Source: CAZLMG01 sp964560765 (GTDB lineage Bacteria; Bdellovibrionota_B; Oligoflexia; Oligoflexales; CAZLMG01). Taken from it: DNA of 64,000 nucleotides. The stretch spans positions 134,363-198,362 of the forward strand of contig CAZLMG010000005.1 in assembly GCA_964560765.1 (NCBI GenBank), given 5' to 3'. The notes below the pieces were generated by a model that was not told the DNA's origin, searched no databases, and worked only from the letters and a program-made list of their open reading frames with translations. Position 1 is the first letter of the stretch. The number at the start of each line of letters is the position of its first letter. The position numbers were made by a program, and so were the translations under genes. This document shows, piece by piece, positions 32,798 to 41,560 of the stretch.

Positions 32798-34063
32798 ATG
32801 CAGCCAAGCAAGCGCGAAATTCGAGTCGAAGTCCCCATGCAAGAGCTTTGGGTTCGTATGCGTGATGAGCCCGGGGTAGAGATTGGGCACGTAGCCGTTG
32901 GAAATGTTAGCCGTAGGGGTCTTTTTGTCCTTAGCGGCGCCTCTGTGCGCCCCGGTCAGCGCCTTGAGTTGGAGGTCGAAGGTCAGGGGCATTCAACATT
33001 CTCGGCTCATGGCACTGTGCGGTGGGTGCGATCTGAATCAGGCGATCGTCCAGCCGGCTTCGGGATATCTGTGCGCCCGAATGACGATAGAGCGGAAATG
33101 CGCTGGGACTCCATTTATGAGCAATATTCGCATTTGGTGACATTGCGTTCGGTCAGTTTGCCAATGTCCTCGCCGTCTCCCGTAGATCCCGTTCAGTTCG
33201 TCTTAGATGCCGACACCCTACTGATCGACGCGATCGATGAGATTGCCTGGCGAGGTGTTCAGTCTTTATTCATAAGGGACGGCCAAGAGCTTCGCCGGCT
33301 TGATGCCGACGCCGTCATTGCCATACAAGCAGATTTAGATGCCGCAAGCTATCGGCGCGCGCTAAAGGCTCGCGAGATTGAGATCGGATCCTACTTGCAT
33401 GACATTCGCACCGCGCTAACGACGATTTCAGCCTATTCCGCACTGCTTGAAGAGGGTGAAATATCGCTGGTCGACTATCGGGGACAGGGAGGAGCGCAGG
33501 CGGTGCGTGATGGTCTGACGAAAATCGAAGAGTTGTCGTCGGACCTTCTGCGCCAGTTTGCCAGCACGGCATGGACGAGTCGAAGCGCTCAGCATCTTGT
33601 CAGCGCAGCTGAATTGATTCGGCTGGTAGAAGCTATGATGTGGCCGTTGACTAAACGTCGACAGATCAAGCTGCAGGTTAACTGTGACTCTCTCGCGCCC
33701 TGCATGATTGACATGGCGCCTCGCGATCTCTTTCGCGTTCTGCTGAACCTGGTGGCCAATGCTATCCGCTATTCACGGGACGGGGGAGAGGTTGTTCTCG
33801 AAGCCGCCTTGCAGGCGAGTTCTTTGCATTTTTCAATCAAGGATCACGGTGTCGGGATGAGCGCGTCGGACGTGAGTTCATTGTTCCGCCCGTTCACAAC
33901 TGTTGGTGAGGCGCCGCCAGCAGGTGATGCGAGATTTGGGCTTGGCTTAGCCATTGTTCACCGATTGGTAACAGCGGCAGGGGGGCATATCGATGTGACC
34001 AGTGAGCTGGGCGTCGGAAGCGAATTTCAGGTATTCATTCCGCGGGGCCAGCCATTAGCTTGA
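32798..34063 (+). CDS. Histidine kinase with N-terminal PilZ domain
   Basis: A 421-residue soluble sensor kinase. Residues 1-115 form a PilZ domain: KREIR, then GNVSRRG (the NxSxxG motif) and GTVRWVR, so it may sense cyclic di-GMP. The first arginine of RxxxR is Lys. A linker follows, then a HisKA domain with H201 in LHDIRTALTTIS. The ATPase domain has LLNLVANAI (N317, N321), DHGVGM (G1), RPFTTVGE (F box) and RFGLGLAIV (G2). No membrane segment, so it is cytoplasmic. The convergent pair at 34035-34831, including a receiver-like protein, lies directly downstream. Confidence 0.88.
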   Translation: MQPSKREIRVEVPMQELWVRMRDEPGVEIGHVAVGNVSRRGLFVLSGASVRPGQRLELEVEGQGHSTFSAHGTVRWVRSESGDRPAGFGISVRPNDDRAEMRWDSIYEQYSHLVTLRSVSLPMSSPSPVDPVQFVLDADTLLIDAIDEIAWRGVQSLFIRDGQELRRLDADAVIAIQADLDAASYRRALKAREIEIGSYLHDIRTALTTISAYSALLEEGEISLVDYRGQGGAQAVRDGLTKIEELSSDLLRQFASTAWTSRSAQHLVSAAELIRLVEAMMWPLTKRRQIKLQVNCDSLAPCMIDMAPRDLFRVLLNLVANAIRYSRDGGEVVLEAALQASSLHFSIKDHGVGMSASDVSSLFRPFTTVGEAPPAGDARFGLGLAIVHRLVTAAGGHIDVTSELGVGSEFQVFIPRGQPLA

Positions 34064-34325
34064 TTTCTCGGATGCGTTTCGTAACGCGACTTTGAACGCG
34101 TTTCAATGAGGGCGGAAAGGATCGACTAGCTTTTGCTTCATAGACCTCTGGCAGAATGTCGGCCAGGATTAATAGTAGCTGATCTGCGGTCACGCCCTGA
34201 CTCAACCATGCGTCAATAACCTGATAGTCGTCGTAGGGAAGAATGTGCCCCTTGTTACGGCACTCGATGACATATTGAGCGATGAGTTCGCGGGGGGAAA
34301 GGTCATCGAGATTTATCAGAGTCAT
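34035..34325 (-). CDS. Small helical protein of unknown function
   Basis: A 96-residue acidic-to-basic helical protein: LDDLSPRELIAQYVIE at the start, then DDYQVIDAWLSQGVTADQLLLIL, and a basic C-terminal helix. It overlaps the stop-side gene at 34322 by four bases, so the two are coupled, and its end overlaps the PilZ-kinase end by 29 bases. No signal peptide. Function not recognised. Confidence 0.65.
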   Translation of the reverse strand: MTLINLDDLSPRELIAQYVIECRNKGHILPYDDYQVIDAWLSQGVTADQLLLILADILPEVYEAKASRSFPPSLKRVQSRVTKRIREIKLMAGPAE

Positions 34326-34831
34326 GATTTCGGGTCCAAGGTGCGAAATGCGGTTAACTCAGCGTTGAGCTTATCAACACGCTGCTCCAGAGAGCTAAGT
34401 GCGGACTGATAGCGTTCCATTTCCCGAAGGTGGTCGTGCATCTTGATGAGATTCGCGACGCGAATAGGCAGTGAGCTGAGATGATCTGGATGTATCAGGT
34501 CACAGTACCAATTGTCGCGGTAAGCAACAGCAAACTGCTCGTGAACCGCAGCGAAATCCAATTTGGTAAGAATTAAAGCCGGGACCCAAATACCCTGGGT
34601 CTTCGCGATCTTGCCTTGCAGGTTTGGGAACCAGGTCGCAAAGATTTCCGCATCGAGGTGATCGGCCGCCACGACGACCAAGTCGGCTCGTTCTTGTACA
34701 GCCTGCTCGTACCCCTGCACGTCAAAAAGACTGATTTCAGTCAGATCGCGAAGATGGCGCTCCAGCTGGCCCTTGATGAAGTTGACCTGCCGCGGGGCGT
34801 GGTCCCAATAGGCTACCCGAAGCTGCCGCAT
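34322..34831 (-). CDS. Receiver-like protein with C-terminal coiled coil, unknown
   Basis: A 169-residue protein. The first 110 residues have an alternating strand-helix pattern (LRVAYWDHAPRQVNFIKGQL, then RADLVVVAADHLD) like a response-regulator receiver. The acidic pocket and switch residues are not conserved. The C-terminal 45 residues form a probable coiled coil (ERYQSALSSLEQRVDKLNAEL). It could be a degenerate receiver that works with the adjacent PilZ-kinase, but this is inference. First gene of a coupled pair. Confidence 0.65.
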   Translation of the reverse strand: MRQLRVAYWDHAPRQVNFIKGQLERHLRDLTEISLFDVQGYEQAVQERADLVVVAADHLDAEIFATWFPNLQGKIAKTQGIWVPALILTKLDFAAVHEQFAVAYRDNWYCDLIHPDHLSSLPIRVANLIKMHDHLREMERYQSALSSLEQRVDKLNAELTAFRTLDPKS

Positions 34832-34940
34832 ACCTTACCTGCCTCATCTTGCATCAACTCTACATTACTACCGGAAGTGCTTTCACTTTTCCGCTACGCT
34901 GATCATAATAGCATGAGACAAATCCAGTATGTGGGAATCT

Positions 34941-35972
34941 ATGAAAGAACGAATGGTTAGGGCGGTGGCTCCAACTCGAGTCGATTTTGCCGGCGGCACT
35001 CTAGACTTATGGCCTATTCATTGTGTCATTGGGCCCTGTGCCACCGTGAACATGGGCGTTGATTTATCGGCGGAAGTGACTATTTCACGTTCTTCCTCTG
35101 TCCACTATGAGTTTGAATCGACGGATCAGGGAGCGAGAAAATCCGGAGATTGGCAGCAAGTGACCGCGTCCAAGGAAACCATCCTAGTGAGTCGATTTGT
35201 TCGTGCACTGTGGCATCCTGATTGGGGCCCTATCAGAGTGCAGACGCGAGCGAAGTCGCCCGCCGGTGCCGGCTTGGGGGGAAGTTCAGCATTAGCTATC
35301 GCTCTCGCAGGTGCTTTGTGCCGTGCCCGGAGCGCTTTTGACGACATACCCCTGATGGGTGAAAGGGATATGGTAGCTCTCGCTAGTAACGTCGAAGCAG
35401 GAATTATCGAAATTCCAACGGGCATACAGGATTATTGGGGAGCGATACGAGGTGGATTGAACATTCTGCGATTCCCGGAGGTTGGCCCGCAGGTGGTCAC
35501 TCATCGACTTGAGGATGTTAGCCCCATTTCGAGCAAGTTGCTGCTTTGCTTCAGCGGAAAATCTCGAGCATCAGCTAGAAACAACTGGGATATATTCCGC
35601 GCGGTGTTTGAAAAGAATGAGCATGTATTAGGTTGTCTGCGACGCATTGCAGGGGCGGCGGTTGACTGTGCTAATGCCTTGGAATCGAGCGACTGGCAGG
35701 GCTTCTTCGCGGCATCGCAGCGGGAGTGGGGTGAACGTGAGCGCCTCTGGCCGGATATTCACACCATTGAGACGCGGGCGCTGACGGCTGCCGCTGCGCG
35801 AGGTGGCGCCCATTTCAGTCGCGTGTGTGGCGCGGGCGGCGGCGGCGTCATGGCTATTTTTGTCGACGAAGAAAGGCGCGCCGCGGTAGCACGTGAACTG
35901 AAAGCGGCTGGCGGCCAGGTGTTAGATGCCAATCCCTCGGCCCATGGATTGGTTGTTGAGGGGGAGGTATAG
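34941..35972 (+). CDS. GHMP-family sugar kinase
   Basis: A 343-residue small-molecule kinase. The N-terminus APTRVDFAGGTLDLWP is the substrate-side motif of the galactokinase/heptose-kinase-like group. The ATP-binding motif is SPAGAGLGGSSALAIAL, and motif 3 is GAGGGGVMAIF. The relatives act on sugars for lipopolysaccharide or on mevalonate-type substrates; the substrate here is not clear. ATG 34941 is chosen because GGGA lies at the right distance, with ATGs at 34929 and 34953 as alternatives. It starts a forward operon with the ferredoxin and transglycosylase genes. Confidence 0.82.
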   Translation: MKERMVRAVAPTRVDFAGGTLDLWPIHCVIGPCATVNMGVDLSAEVTISRSSSVHYEFESTDQGARKSGDWQQVTASKETILVSRFVRALWHPDWGPIRVQTRAKSPAGAGLGGSSALAIALAGALCRARSAFDDIPLMGERDMVALASNVEAGIIEIPTGIQDYWGAIRGGLNILRFPEVGPQVVTHRLEDVSPISSKLLLCFSGKSRASARNNWDIFRAVFEKNEHVLGCLRRIAGAAVDCANALESSDWQGFFAASQREWGERERLWPDIHTIETRALTAAAARGGAHFSRVCGAGGGGVMAIFVDEERRAAVARELKAAGGQVLDANPSAHGLVVEGEV

Positions 35973-35975
35973 TCA

Positions 35976-36344
35976 TTGACGAGTCAAAGGACGCTCCAAG
36001 CAGGGGACCTAGATGCCACAGTGAAGCGGCTCCGCATTCCGGAGATCGAGCGCCACATTTTCCTGTGTGCGGGTCCGAAGTGTTGCGACGAACAGGCTAA
36101 TGAATCCGTTTGGGAGTTTCTCAAGAAGCGGCTTTCCGAATTGGGCTTTGAGCATGTGAAGGCGTACCGGACTAAAGTAAAGTGCTTGCGCGTCTGCAAT
36201 AGTGGTCCCATTGCTCTCGTTTACCCTGAGGGGACGTGGTATCGACAGGTGGACGAGCAACGCATCGAACGTATCATTCAGCAGCATTTGATTGGCGGAA
36301 AGCCGGTAGACGAATGGGCTTTCGTCAGTAGACCACTGCCATGA
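35976..36344 (+). CDS. Thioredoxin-like [2Fe-2S] ferredoxin
   Basis: A 122-residue protein with the cysteine pattern of thioredoxin-fold ferredoxins: FLCAGPKCC, then KCLRVCNSGPIALVYPEGTWY. Four cysteines in these blocks would hold the [2Fe-2S] cluster. It starts at TTG 35976, with GGGGAGG just upstream, three bases after the GHMP kinase stop. The transglycosylase gene starts one base after its stop. Electron partners are not indicated by the context. Confidence 0.86.
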   Translation: MTSQRTLQAGDLDATVKRLRIPEIERHIFLCAGPKCCDEQANESVWEFLKKRLSELGFEHVKAYRTKVKCLRVCNSGPIALVYPEGTWYRQVDEQRIERIIQQHLIGGKPVDEWAFVSRPLP

Positions 36345-36345
36345 G

Positions 36346-38769
36346 ATGGTGGAGATGGCGCGGGTTTGGGGAGGCCGTTTGCAAGCAGTGATTGGCGGGA
36401 TTAGCAAGGGATGCACGGTGGCTTCAGTCACTGGCGCGCTTTTTTGCGCTTTGCTGCTGATTGAAGCTAGCTGTGCGACATCCTCGGATCAATTAGAACC
36501 CGAGATCGTCAAGGTGGACGTCATTCAAGACGAAGCGCCGGTTTCCCTCGATCCGGTTACAGAACAACTCAACAAGTTGCTCGAGAAAGTGGGCGACGAC
36601 GCACAAGAACGCGAACTTTTGGCGGACGTGATTTTGATGCTTGAGGCGCGAGTTCTCGAAAGTAAGGGCGACTACGAAGGTGCGCGAGCGAAATGGGGTA
36701 AGGCGACTGGAATTGCCCAAAACGCTTTTGCCAACTATGCCTTTTCCAACTGGGTCCGCGCCAACGCGCTGGCAATCAACAAACCGATTGCGCCGGATGT
36801 CTTGGCGCGCCTCCTGTTGGCTCAAGCTGAAGGCCAGCCAATTTTTGAGTATCTGAAGTCGCGCAAGCTTACGGCTTTGGTTGATTTGACCAAACGCATC
36901 TTGCCTCACATTCCCGATGCGTTCGTCGACAGCTCGACTGTTGCAGCAGTAACCTCAGAAGCCAATAAGGTAAAAGCTATAACTTTAGACTCGTTCGAGT
37001 CCACCATGCGTTCCGATCCCTATCTTGAGAAAACAGCAGCCGCCTTTTGCCGAAATCCTGCGGATGCGGAGAATGCCATGTGGGCGTCTTGGCGAAAGTC
37101 TATTCCGCCTTCGGTTCGGCGTTATTGGCAAGCGATGACAGCGGACTGCGGCGGCAACAGCGAGCAAGCTCGCGAGCATTATAACGCCGCATTTCGTGAG
37201 CTTATGCAGCGCAAGGGCATGGGTTCATTAGCAATAAACTCGCTGTATCAATTGATCCGTATTGATAAGTCATTTGGTGACAGACGCTCCATCGCCGATC
37301 ACTACCAGCATATGGTGAAAATCTGGCAAGATAATCCGCCCATAAATGGATCGCCTGGCGAAGGGGCTGACCATCTCAAACTGAGAGAGGTCAACGACAT
37401 CATTTGGGCCGCGCGCTATCGTGCCCTGGTGGGTGAATATGACCGCGGCCGAGAATTCTGCGCATTGGCGCTAGAAAGGATCGAGCGCGCTTCTATCGAT
37501 ATGCTTAAGCGACGATCATCCCATTGGCGAGCTTTGATGGAGTTGAAGGCGGAAGCCTACCATGTCAGGAGCTTTCGCATTGCCCTGGAAACGCGTGATT
37601 ATCAGTCGGCCTATAACGACGTTGTTCTTGGATTGGCGATCCCTAAGCTCAAGCAGGAATGGATTGATCGATTTCAGTGGTATCAGGGCGTTTACCAGTA
37701 TCTAGGCGGCGACTTCGCGGCAACCGCCAAACATTGGGAGTCGTTACTTGCCGCAGCGACCTCGGACGCATCGCGCGCACGTCTGCGCTATTGGCTCGCT
37801 CGCACCTATGACAATCTGAATATGAAAGAACAGAGAGATGTACATGTGGCATGGCTTGTCAGCAACCAGCCCCTGGGTTTTTACTCTGTGGTAGGCCTAG
37901 AGCGGGCGAATCTCGCATTTACTGGTGGCTGGCGGGAGATTGTTCAGCAGTGGGACGTGGGTGATGATAGCGAGCAGGTCACCGAGAAGTTTGATCTCCG
38001 GGCTTGGCGCGCCGAGAAAAGGGCAGGGCCTCTCCTGCGACGCGCTGAAGTGCTGGCGTTATCCCGAATTCCCGAGTTTGCCAGCTTTGCGGTTCGGGAG
38101 CTTGAGACCTATGCGCGTGCGACTTTTTCTGTCGCAAAGGCCGTCGATGGCTTTGTCTATTTGACTCGCTTGCAATATGCGGCGGGTGACTATTTTCGGA
38201 TGATCAGCTTATTGAGCGACCTGACCAGCGCCCACGTTAATATCTGGCAGCGATATCCGCGGGAGCTCGGCGTCTTCTTTCCAATGCCGTTGCGCGAAAA
38301 ATTCTTCCGGGCTAGCGAGGAATTTTCACAGTTCCCCGAGGCTCTGTTAGCAGTGACAAGACAGGAGAGCGCTTTCAATGCCAACGCGCTGAGTCCAGCT
38401 GGAGCCATTGGCTTAATGCAAATGATTCCAGAGACGGGGCGGCGGACCGCCGCCGAGGTAGGTATGAGCTACAGTGGGCAAATTGAGGACGTACTGTACG
38501 ATCCCGCATCCAATGTGCGCTTAGGTGCCGCCTACATGAAAAAACTCAGTCTGCGTTACGGCGGCTTTATGCCAGCCGTGTTTGGCGCTTACAATGCCGG
38601 AGAGGAAGCTGTGGATGCTTGGCTTGAGCGCCGCCACCATACCGACCCGATGATGTGGGTCGAGCTCATCCCATTTTCTGAGACCAATCAATACGCAAAG
38701 AATGTCTGGCGCAATCTGGAAGTCTACCGGCTCATGCTGGCGAAGATAGAGGCATTTTCGTCTCATTAG
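36346..38769 (+). CDS. Lytic murein transglycosylase, Slt-type
   Basis: It cleaves peptidoglycan glycan strands in the periplasm. The 807 residues begin with a hydrophobic export signal ending IEASC, possibly lipidated at that cysteine. A long helical superhelix follows, with TPR-like repeats. The lysozyme-like catalytic domain is at the C-terminus: AVTRQESAFNANALSPAG with catalytic E674, then GLMQMIPETGRR, and FGAYNAGEEAVDAW. This is the Slt70 layout with a longer helical region. A TTG at 36379 preceded by GGGGAGG is an attractive alternative start. Confidence 0.92.
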   Translation: MVEMARVWGGRLQAVIGGISKGCTVASVTGALFCALLLIEASCATSSDQLEPEIVKVDVIQDEAPVSLDPVTEQLNKLLEKVGDDAQERELLADVILMLEARVLESKGDYEGARAKWGKATGIAQNAFANYAFSNWVRANALAINKPIAPDVLARLLLAQAEGQPIFEYLKSRKLTALVDLTKRILPHIPDAFVDSSTVAAVTSEANKVKAITLDSFESTMRSDPYLEKTAAAFCRNPADAENAMWASWRKSIPPSVRRYWQAMTADCGGNSEQAREHYNAAFRELMQRKGMGSLAINSLYQLIRIDKSFGDRRSIADHYQHMVKIWQDNPPINGSPGEGADHLKLREVNDIIWAARYRALVGEYDRGREFCALALERIERASIDMLKRRSSHWRALMELKAEAYHVRSFRIALETRDYQSAYNDVVLGLAIPKLKQEWIDRFQWYQGVYQYLGGDFAATAKHWESLLAAATSDASRARLRYWLARTYDNLNMKEQRDVHVAWLVSNQPLGFYSVVGLERANLAFTGGWREIVQQWDVGDDSEQVTEKFDLRAWRAEKRAGPLLRRAEVLALSRIPEFASFAVRELETYARATFSVAKAVDGFVYLTRLQYAAGDYFRMISLLSDLTSAHVNIWQRYPRELGVFFPMPLREKFFRASEEFSQFPEALLAVTRQESAFNANALSPAGAIGLMQMIPETGRRTAAEVGMSYSGQIEDVLYDPASNVRLGAAYMKKLSLRYGGFMPAVFGAYNAGEEAVDAWLERRHHTDPMMWVELIPFSETNQYAKNVWRNLEVYRLMLAKIEAFSSH

Positions 38770-38866
38770 CGTCGCCCAAGTCGCCCAAGTTTCTGCACAA
38801 ATCCCCCACACATAAGCCTTTTTTCCTGCTAACCTTCATGATAAGTAATTAAACGCACTGAGTTTC

Positions 38867-38872
38867 TATAAT
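38867..38872 (+). promoter_or_regulatory. TATAAT -10 box for the oxidase assembly operon
   Basis: A perfect TATAAT is 70 bases before the small membrane protein start. No good -35 is present at the usual spacing, so an activator may be needed. Confidence 0.45.
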
Positions 38873-38941
38873 TTGCCGGTAACGCCTGGAAAATAAATGG
38901 TAAATTCCGTGCTTCATGACGCCAAAAGAGGAGCGATTCCG

Positions 38942-39085
38942 GTGAAAATGACGAAAGTAGAGCGGGACCTGGCGAGAGAAGGAAAAGGCTGGATCAGCAT
39001 CGTTTTCATCATGCTGCTTTTCCCGGCATTGTTTTTTCTCTGCGTATTCTTTCCCATCTGGATAGGAATCACACCTCGATGGTGA
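38942..39085 (+). CDS. Small membrane protein at the head of the oxidase assembly operon
   Basis: A 47-residue protein with a charged N-terminus (VERDLAREGKGW), one hydrophobic segment (SIVFIMLLFPALFFLCVFFPIW) and a short tail. GTG 38942 is chosen because AAGAGGAG lies seven bases upstream; a longer frame from 38897 has no such site. Its last seven bases overlap ctaA, so the two are coupled. It may be a small oxidase-assembly or oxidase-associated subunit. Function inferred only from context. Confidence 0.6.
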   Translation: MKMTKVERDLAREGKGWISIVFIMLLFPALFFLCVFFPIWIGITPRW

Positions 39086-40095
39086 ATCAGGACGCCTGGG
39101 GCTCTGCTGAGAACCAGTTGGCTTTGCGAAGAATTCAAAGCTGGACTGGAATTGGTGCGGTTTCAGCATTTGTGATCATTGCCTTCGGGTCCCTTGTGCG
39201 AGCGACGGATTCCGGCCTTGCGTGCCCTGATTGGCCGCTATGTTATGGCGAACTGGTTCCGGCTTTTACTTGGCAGATTTTCTTCGAATGGTTTCATCGC
39301 CTCTTGGCGGGACTACTTGCGATTTCCTTGCTCGTCGCTACTTCTGTACTCGTGCGGAATCGTACCTTGCGGAGCGCCTTTGGTGGCCAGTTGCTAGCCG
39401 CTAGCGTAATTTTAGCGGTCCAAATTGTACTTGGTGGGCTAACGGTTCTGAAACTGTTGGAACCAGGGATTGTCAGCCTACATTTGCTAAATGCAGTTGT
39501 TTTTCTATCGATTCTGATTTGGATTTACTTGAAGGCAAAGTTTCTTGCCTCGGGTGAAATATATTCCCGCCCTCATAAAACTCCAAAAGCTGTAGCCCAG
39601 GCGCTGCGCGTGATGACTGCAGCCATTCTCGTGCAACTCTTATTGGGCGGTATGGTCAGCACAAATGGTGCCGGCCTCGTTTGTCCGGACTTTCCGCAAT
39701 GTTTTGGCATGTGGTGGCCACCTTACTCCTATTTAGTTAACCTACAAATGACCCACCGCTACCTTGCTTTTGTATTGGCGCTATTTATTTTTGCCCTGTC
39801 GGCGCTCAGTCTACGGGCGATGCTGCCGCCAATCACGCGCTGGGCGATGCGACTTCTGCCAACTCTTGTGACCGTTCAGATTTTGCTGGGCATCGCCAAC
39901 GTCATGTTCTATTTGCCGGTCTGGGCTTCTGTGGCGCACTTGGCGAATGCGGTGGCCATGTACTCATTGGCATTGTGCGCAACGCTGGAAGTCTTTTTTT
40001 CCTCGCGCGCTTTTGCCGGCTCAACGATCCGTCAAATGGCCGAACAGCAATCCCTTTCCCCTAGCCATGAGGCCACTCTTCAGGAGGCTCCTTGA
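39079..40095 (+). CDS. ctaA: Heme A synthase CtaA (COX15 family)
   Basis: It oxidises heme O to heme A for aa3-type cytochrome oxidase. The 338-residue membrane protein has eight hydrophobic segments in two similar halves. Each half has a loop cysteine pair, ACPDWPLCYG and VCPDFPQCFG. The four heme-ligand histidine regions are EWFHRLLAG, SLHLLNAV, MTHRYLAF and VAHLANA. This is a canonical layout. It overlaps ctaB by four bases. Confidence 0.95.
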   Translation: MVNQDAWGSAENQLALRRIQSWTGIGAVSAFVIIAFGSLVRATDSGLACPDWPLCYGELVPAFTWQIFFEWFHRLLAGLLAISLLVATSVLVRNRTLRSAFGGQLLAASVILAVQIVLGGLTVLKLLEPGIVSLHLLNAVVFLSILIWIYLKAKFLASGEIYSRPHKTPKAVAQALRVMTAAILVQLLLGGMVSTNGAGLVCPDFPQCFGMWWPPYSYLVNLQMTHRYLAFVLALFIFALSALSLRAMLPPITRWAMRLLPTLVTVQILLGIANVMFYLPVWASVAHLANAVAMYSLALCATLEVFFSSRAFAGSTIRQMAEQQSLSPSHEATLQEAP

Positions 40096-41003
40096 ACTCG
40101 ATTTCTGCATTAGCATCGCGTAGTTGGTCTGACTTTCGCGCTGAAATTCGTGAATATTTTGCGATGACGAAGCCGACGGTGTCGTTGCTTGTCGTTGTCA
40201 CGGTGATTCCCGGGGTGCTGATGGCGGCAACCAAGCTGCCGACGTTACCCGTACTGTTGGCGACGCTCTTGGGGACTTTCTTGGCGTCCGGCTCGGGTGC
40301 GATCTTGAATCAGTTGTTAGAGGGAGATATCGATCAACGAATGCAGCGTACGCGGAATCGCCCTTTGGCGATGGGCCGCGCTAATCCCTACGTAGCTTGG
40401 GTTATATCCCTACTGATGGGGCTCGCCTCTATTCTGCTACTGGTTGGCTTTGCCTCGCCCTTGGCGGCCGGAATTGCTTTGTTCGGCAGTGCTTTTTACG
40501 TCTTAGTGTACACACTTTTGCTGAAGCCGCGGACCACACAGAACATCGTTATCGGTGGAGCTGCTGGTTCTGTGGGCCCTTTGATCGGGGCGGCTGCTGT
40601 TAGCGGTGAACTGAGTTCAGTTGCTTGGCTTATGGCAGGATTAATTTTTGTTTGGACTCCTGCCCACTTTTGGGCGCTAGCGCTTCAGTACAAGAACGAC
40701 TACGCCAGTGCTTCCATTCCTATGTTGCCAGTTGTCCGTGGCGATGAAGTCACCAGACGCTATCAATTGGCGTATGCGATTGCGTTATTGCCTGTTGTCG
40801 CTGCGATCTGCTGGGTTGGAAATCTAACTTGGTTATCTTGGGTCGTTTGTGGTGGACTGACCATCGCCTTTGTCGTCGCGAGCTACAGGCTATTTGCCTC
40901 GCATCGAAATGACTCCGCCATGAAGGTATTTTACTTCTCGTGCGTTTACCTATTGGCGGTATTTGTCATTTTTTCGACCGATCGATTCTTCCAAATCTGG
41001 TAA
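40092..41003 (+). CDS. ctaB: Protoheme IX farnesyltransferase CtaB
   Basis: It adds a farnesyl chain to protoheme to make heme O, the substrate of CtaA. The 303-residue polytopic UbiA-superfamily protein shows the first prenyl-diphosphate motif NQLLEGDIDQRMQRTRNRPL. It also has WTPAHFWALAL and YKNDYASASIPMLPVV, which mark CyoE/CtaB. It starts at TTG 40092, with GGAGG at 40083-40087, overlapping the ctaA stop. Confidence 0.96.
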   Translation: MNSISALASRSWSDFRAEIREYFAMTKPTVSLLVVVTVIPGVLMAATKLPTLPVLLATLLGTFLASGSGAILNQLLEGDIDQRMQRTRNRPLAMGRANPYVAWVISLLMGLASILLLVGFASPLAAGIALFGSAFYVLVYTLLLKPRTTQNIVIGGAAGSVGPLIGAAAVSGELSSVAWLMAGLIFVWTPAHFWALALQYKNDYASASIPMLPVVRGDEVTRRYQLAYAIALLPVVAAICWVGNLTWLSWVVCGGLTIAFVVASYRLFASHRNDSAMKVFYFSCVYLLAVFVIFSTDRFFQIW

Positions 41004-41016
41004 GGGTAGAACCGAC

Positions 41017-41487
41017 GTGCGCCTTTCAACATACTTGACGACGCTGCTATTGGGACTTGGATGCGGGAGCTTTGCCCTGGCCTCCGAACCGTTGGCAAAA
41101 CAGTCCGCTGAGTATTTTCGCGCCAATCAAGAAGTCATGATGCGGTTTTATGCTCGGGTCGAGGGGCGACTTCCTGTGGAGTTTCGGGCACGCCGGCACG
41201 CCATGCGCATTCCTCCCGACAGCGAGCAAACTATCGATTTCATGATTACGAATTTGGGGGCGTCAGATTTAGTCTTGGACGTTTCTAGGAGCATCCAGCC
41301 TGGGAACGTCGGCGTCGGGTTGGAACTTCTGGAGAGTTTTAGCGATAGCCCCGTTAGGGTCAATGCCGGCGCAAGGAAAGAGCTTCGCTTGCGCTATCGG
41401 GTTTCGTCAGCCTTGCCAGCAGGCATCGACACGATTCAATTGACCTTTATCGCCAAAGCCGCCTCAAATCCAGCCGCCCAAATGTGA
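41017..41487 (+). CDS. Cox11/CtaG-like exported protein without copper-binding cysteines
   Basis: A 156-residue protein with a signal peptide ending FALA-SEP. The mature part resembles the soluble domain of Cox11, which delivers copper to the CuB site: MRFYARVEGRLPVEFRARRH, then PPDSEQTIDFMITNL, a proline after a beta hairpin, and a C-terminal LPAGIDTIQLTFIA. The copper motif CFCF of Cox11 is absent, and the mature part has no cysteine. Start GTG 41017 with AAGGGT upstream. By position it belongs to the ctaA-ctaB operon. It could be a degenerate or copper-independent assembly factor. Confidence 0.6.
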   Translation: MRLSTYLTTLLLGLGCGSFALASEPLAKQSAEYFRANQEVMMRFYARVEGRLPVEFRARRHAMRIPPDSEQTIDFMITNLGASDLVLDVSRSIQPGNVGVGLELLESFSDSPVRVNAGARKELRLRYRVSSALPAGIDTIQLTFIAKAASNPAAQM

Positions 41488-41532
41488 AAACTACAGCCCG
41501 CTGTTGCTTTTGCCGAAAAGATGACTAAATTG

Positions 41533-41548
41533 GTCGAGTAAACTCGAC
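41533..41548. promoter_or_regulatory. Palindrome upstream of the NifU-like gene
   Basis: GTCGAG-TAAA-CTCGAC is a perfect inverted repeat ending 12 bases before the start codon. It could be an operator or an RNA hairpin close to the ribosome binding site. Confidence 0.4.
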
Positions 41549-41560
41549 ACTAGGTGGTCT

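Noticed and set aside
38772..38789. Tandem repeat of TCGCCCAAG, two copies, after the transglycosylase gene
   Set aside because: Only two nine-base copies with no further repeat or hairpin; too small to call a repeat element.
41491..41510. Short palindrome ACAGCCCGCTGT with a T-rich tail after the Cox11-like gene
   Set aside because: The stem is four pairs and the T run is broken, so it is not a reliable terminator.
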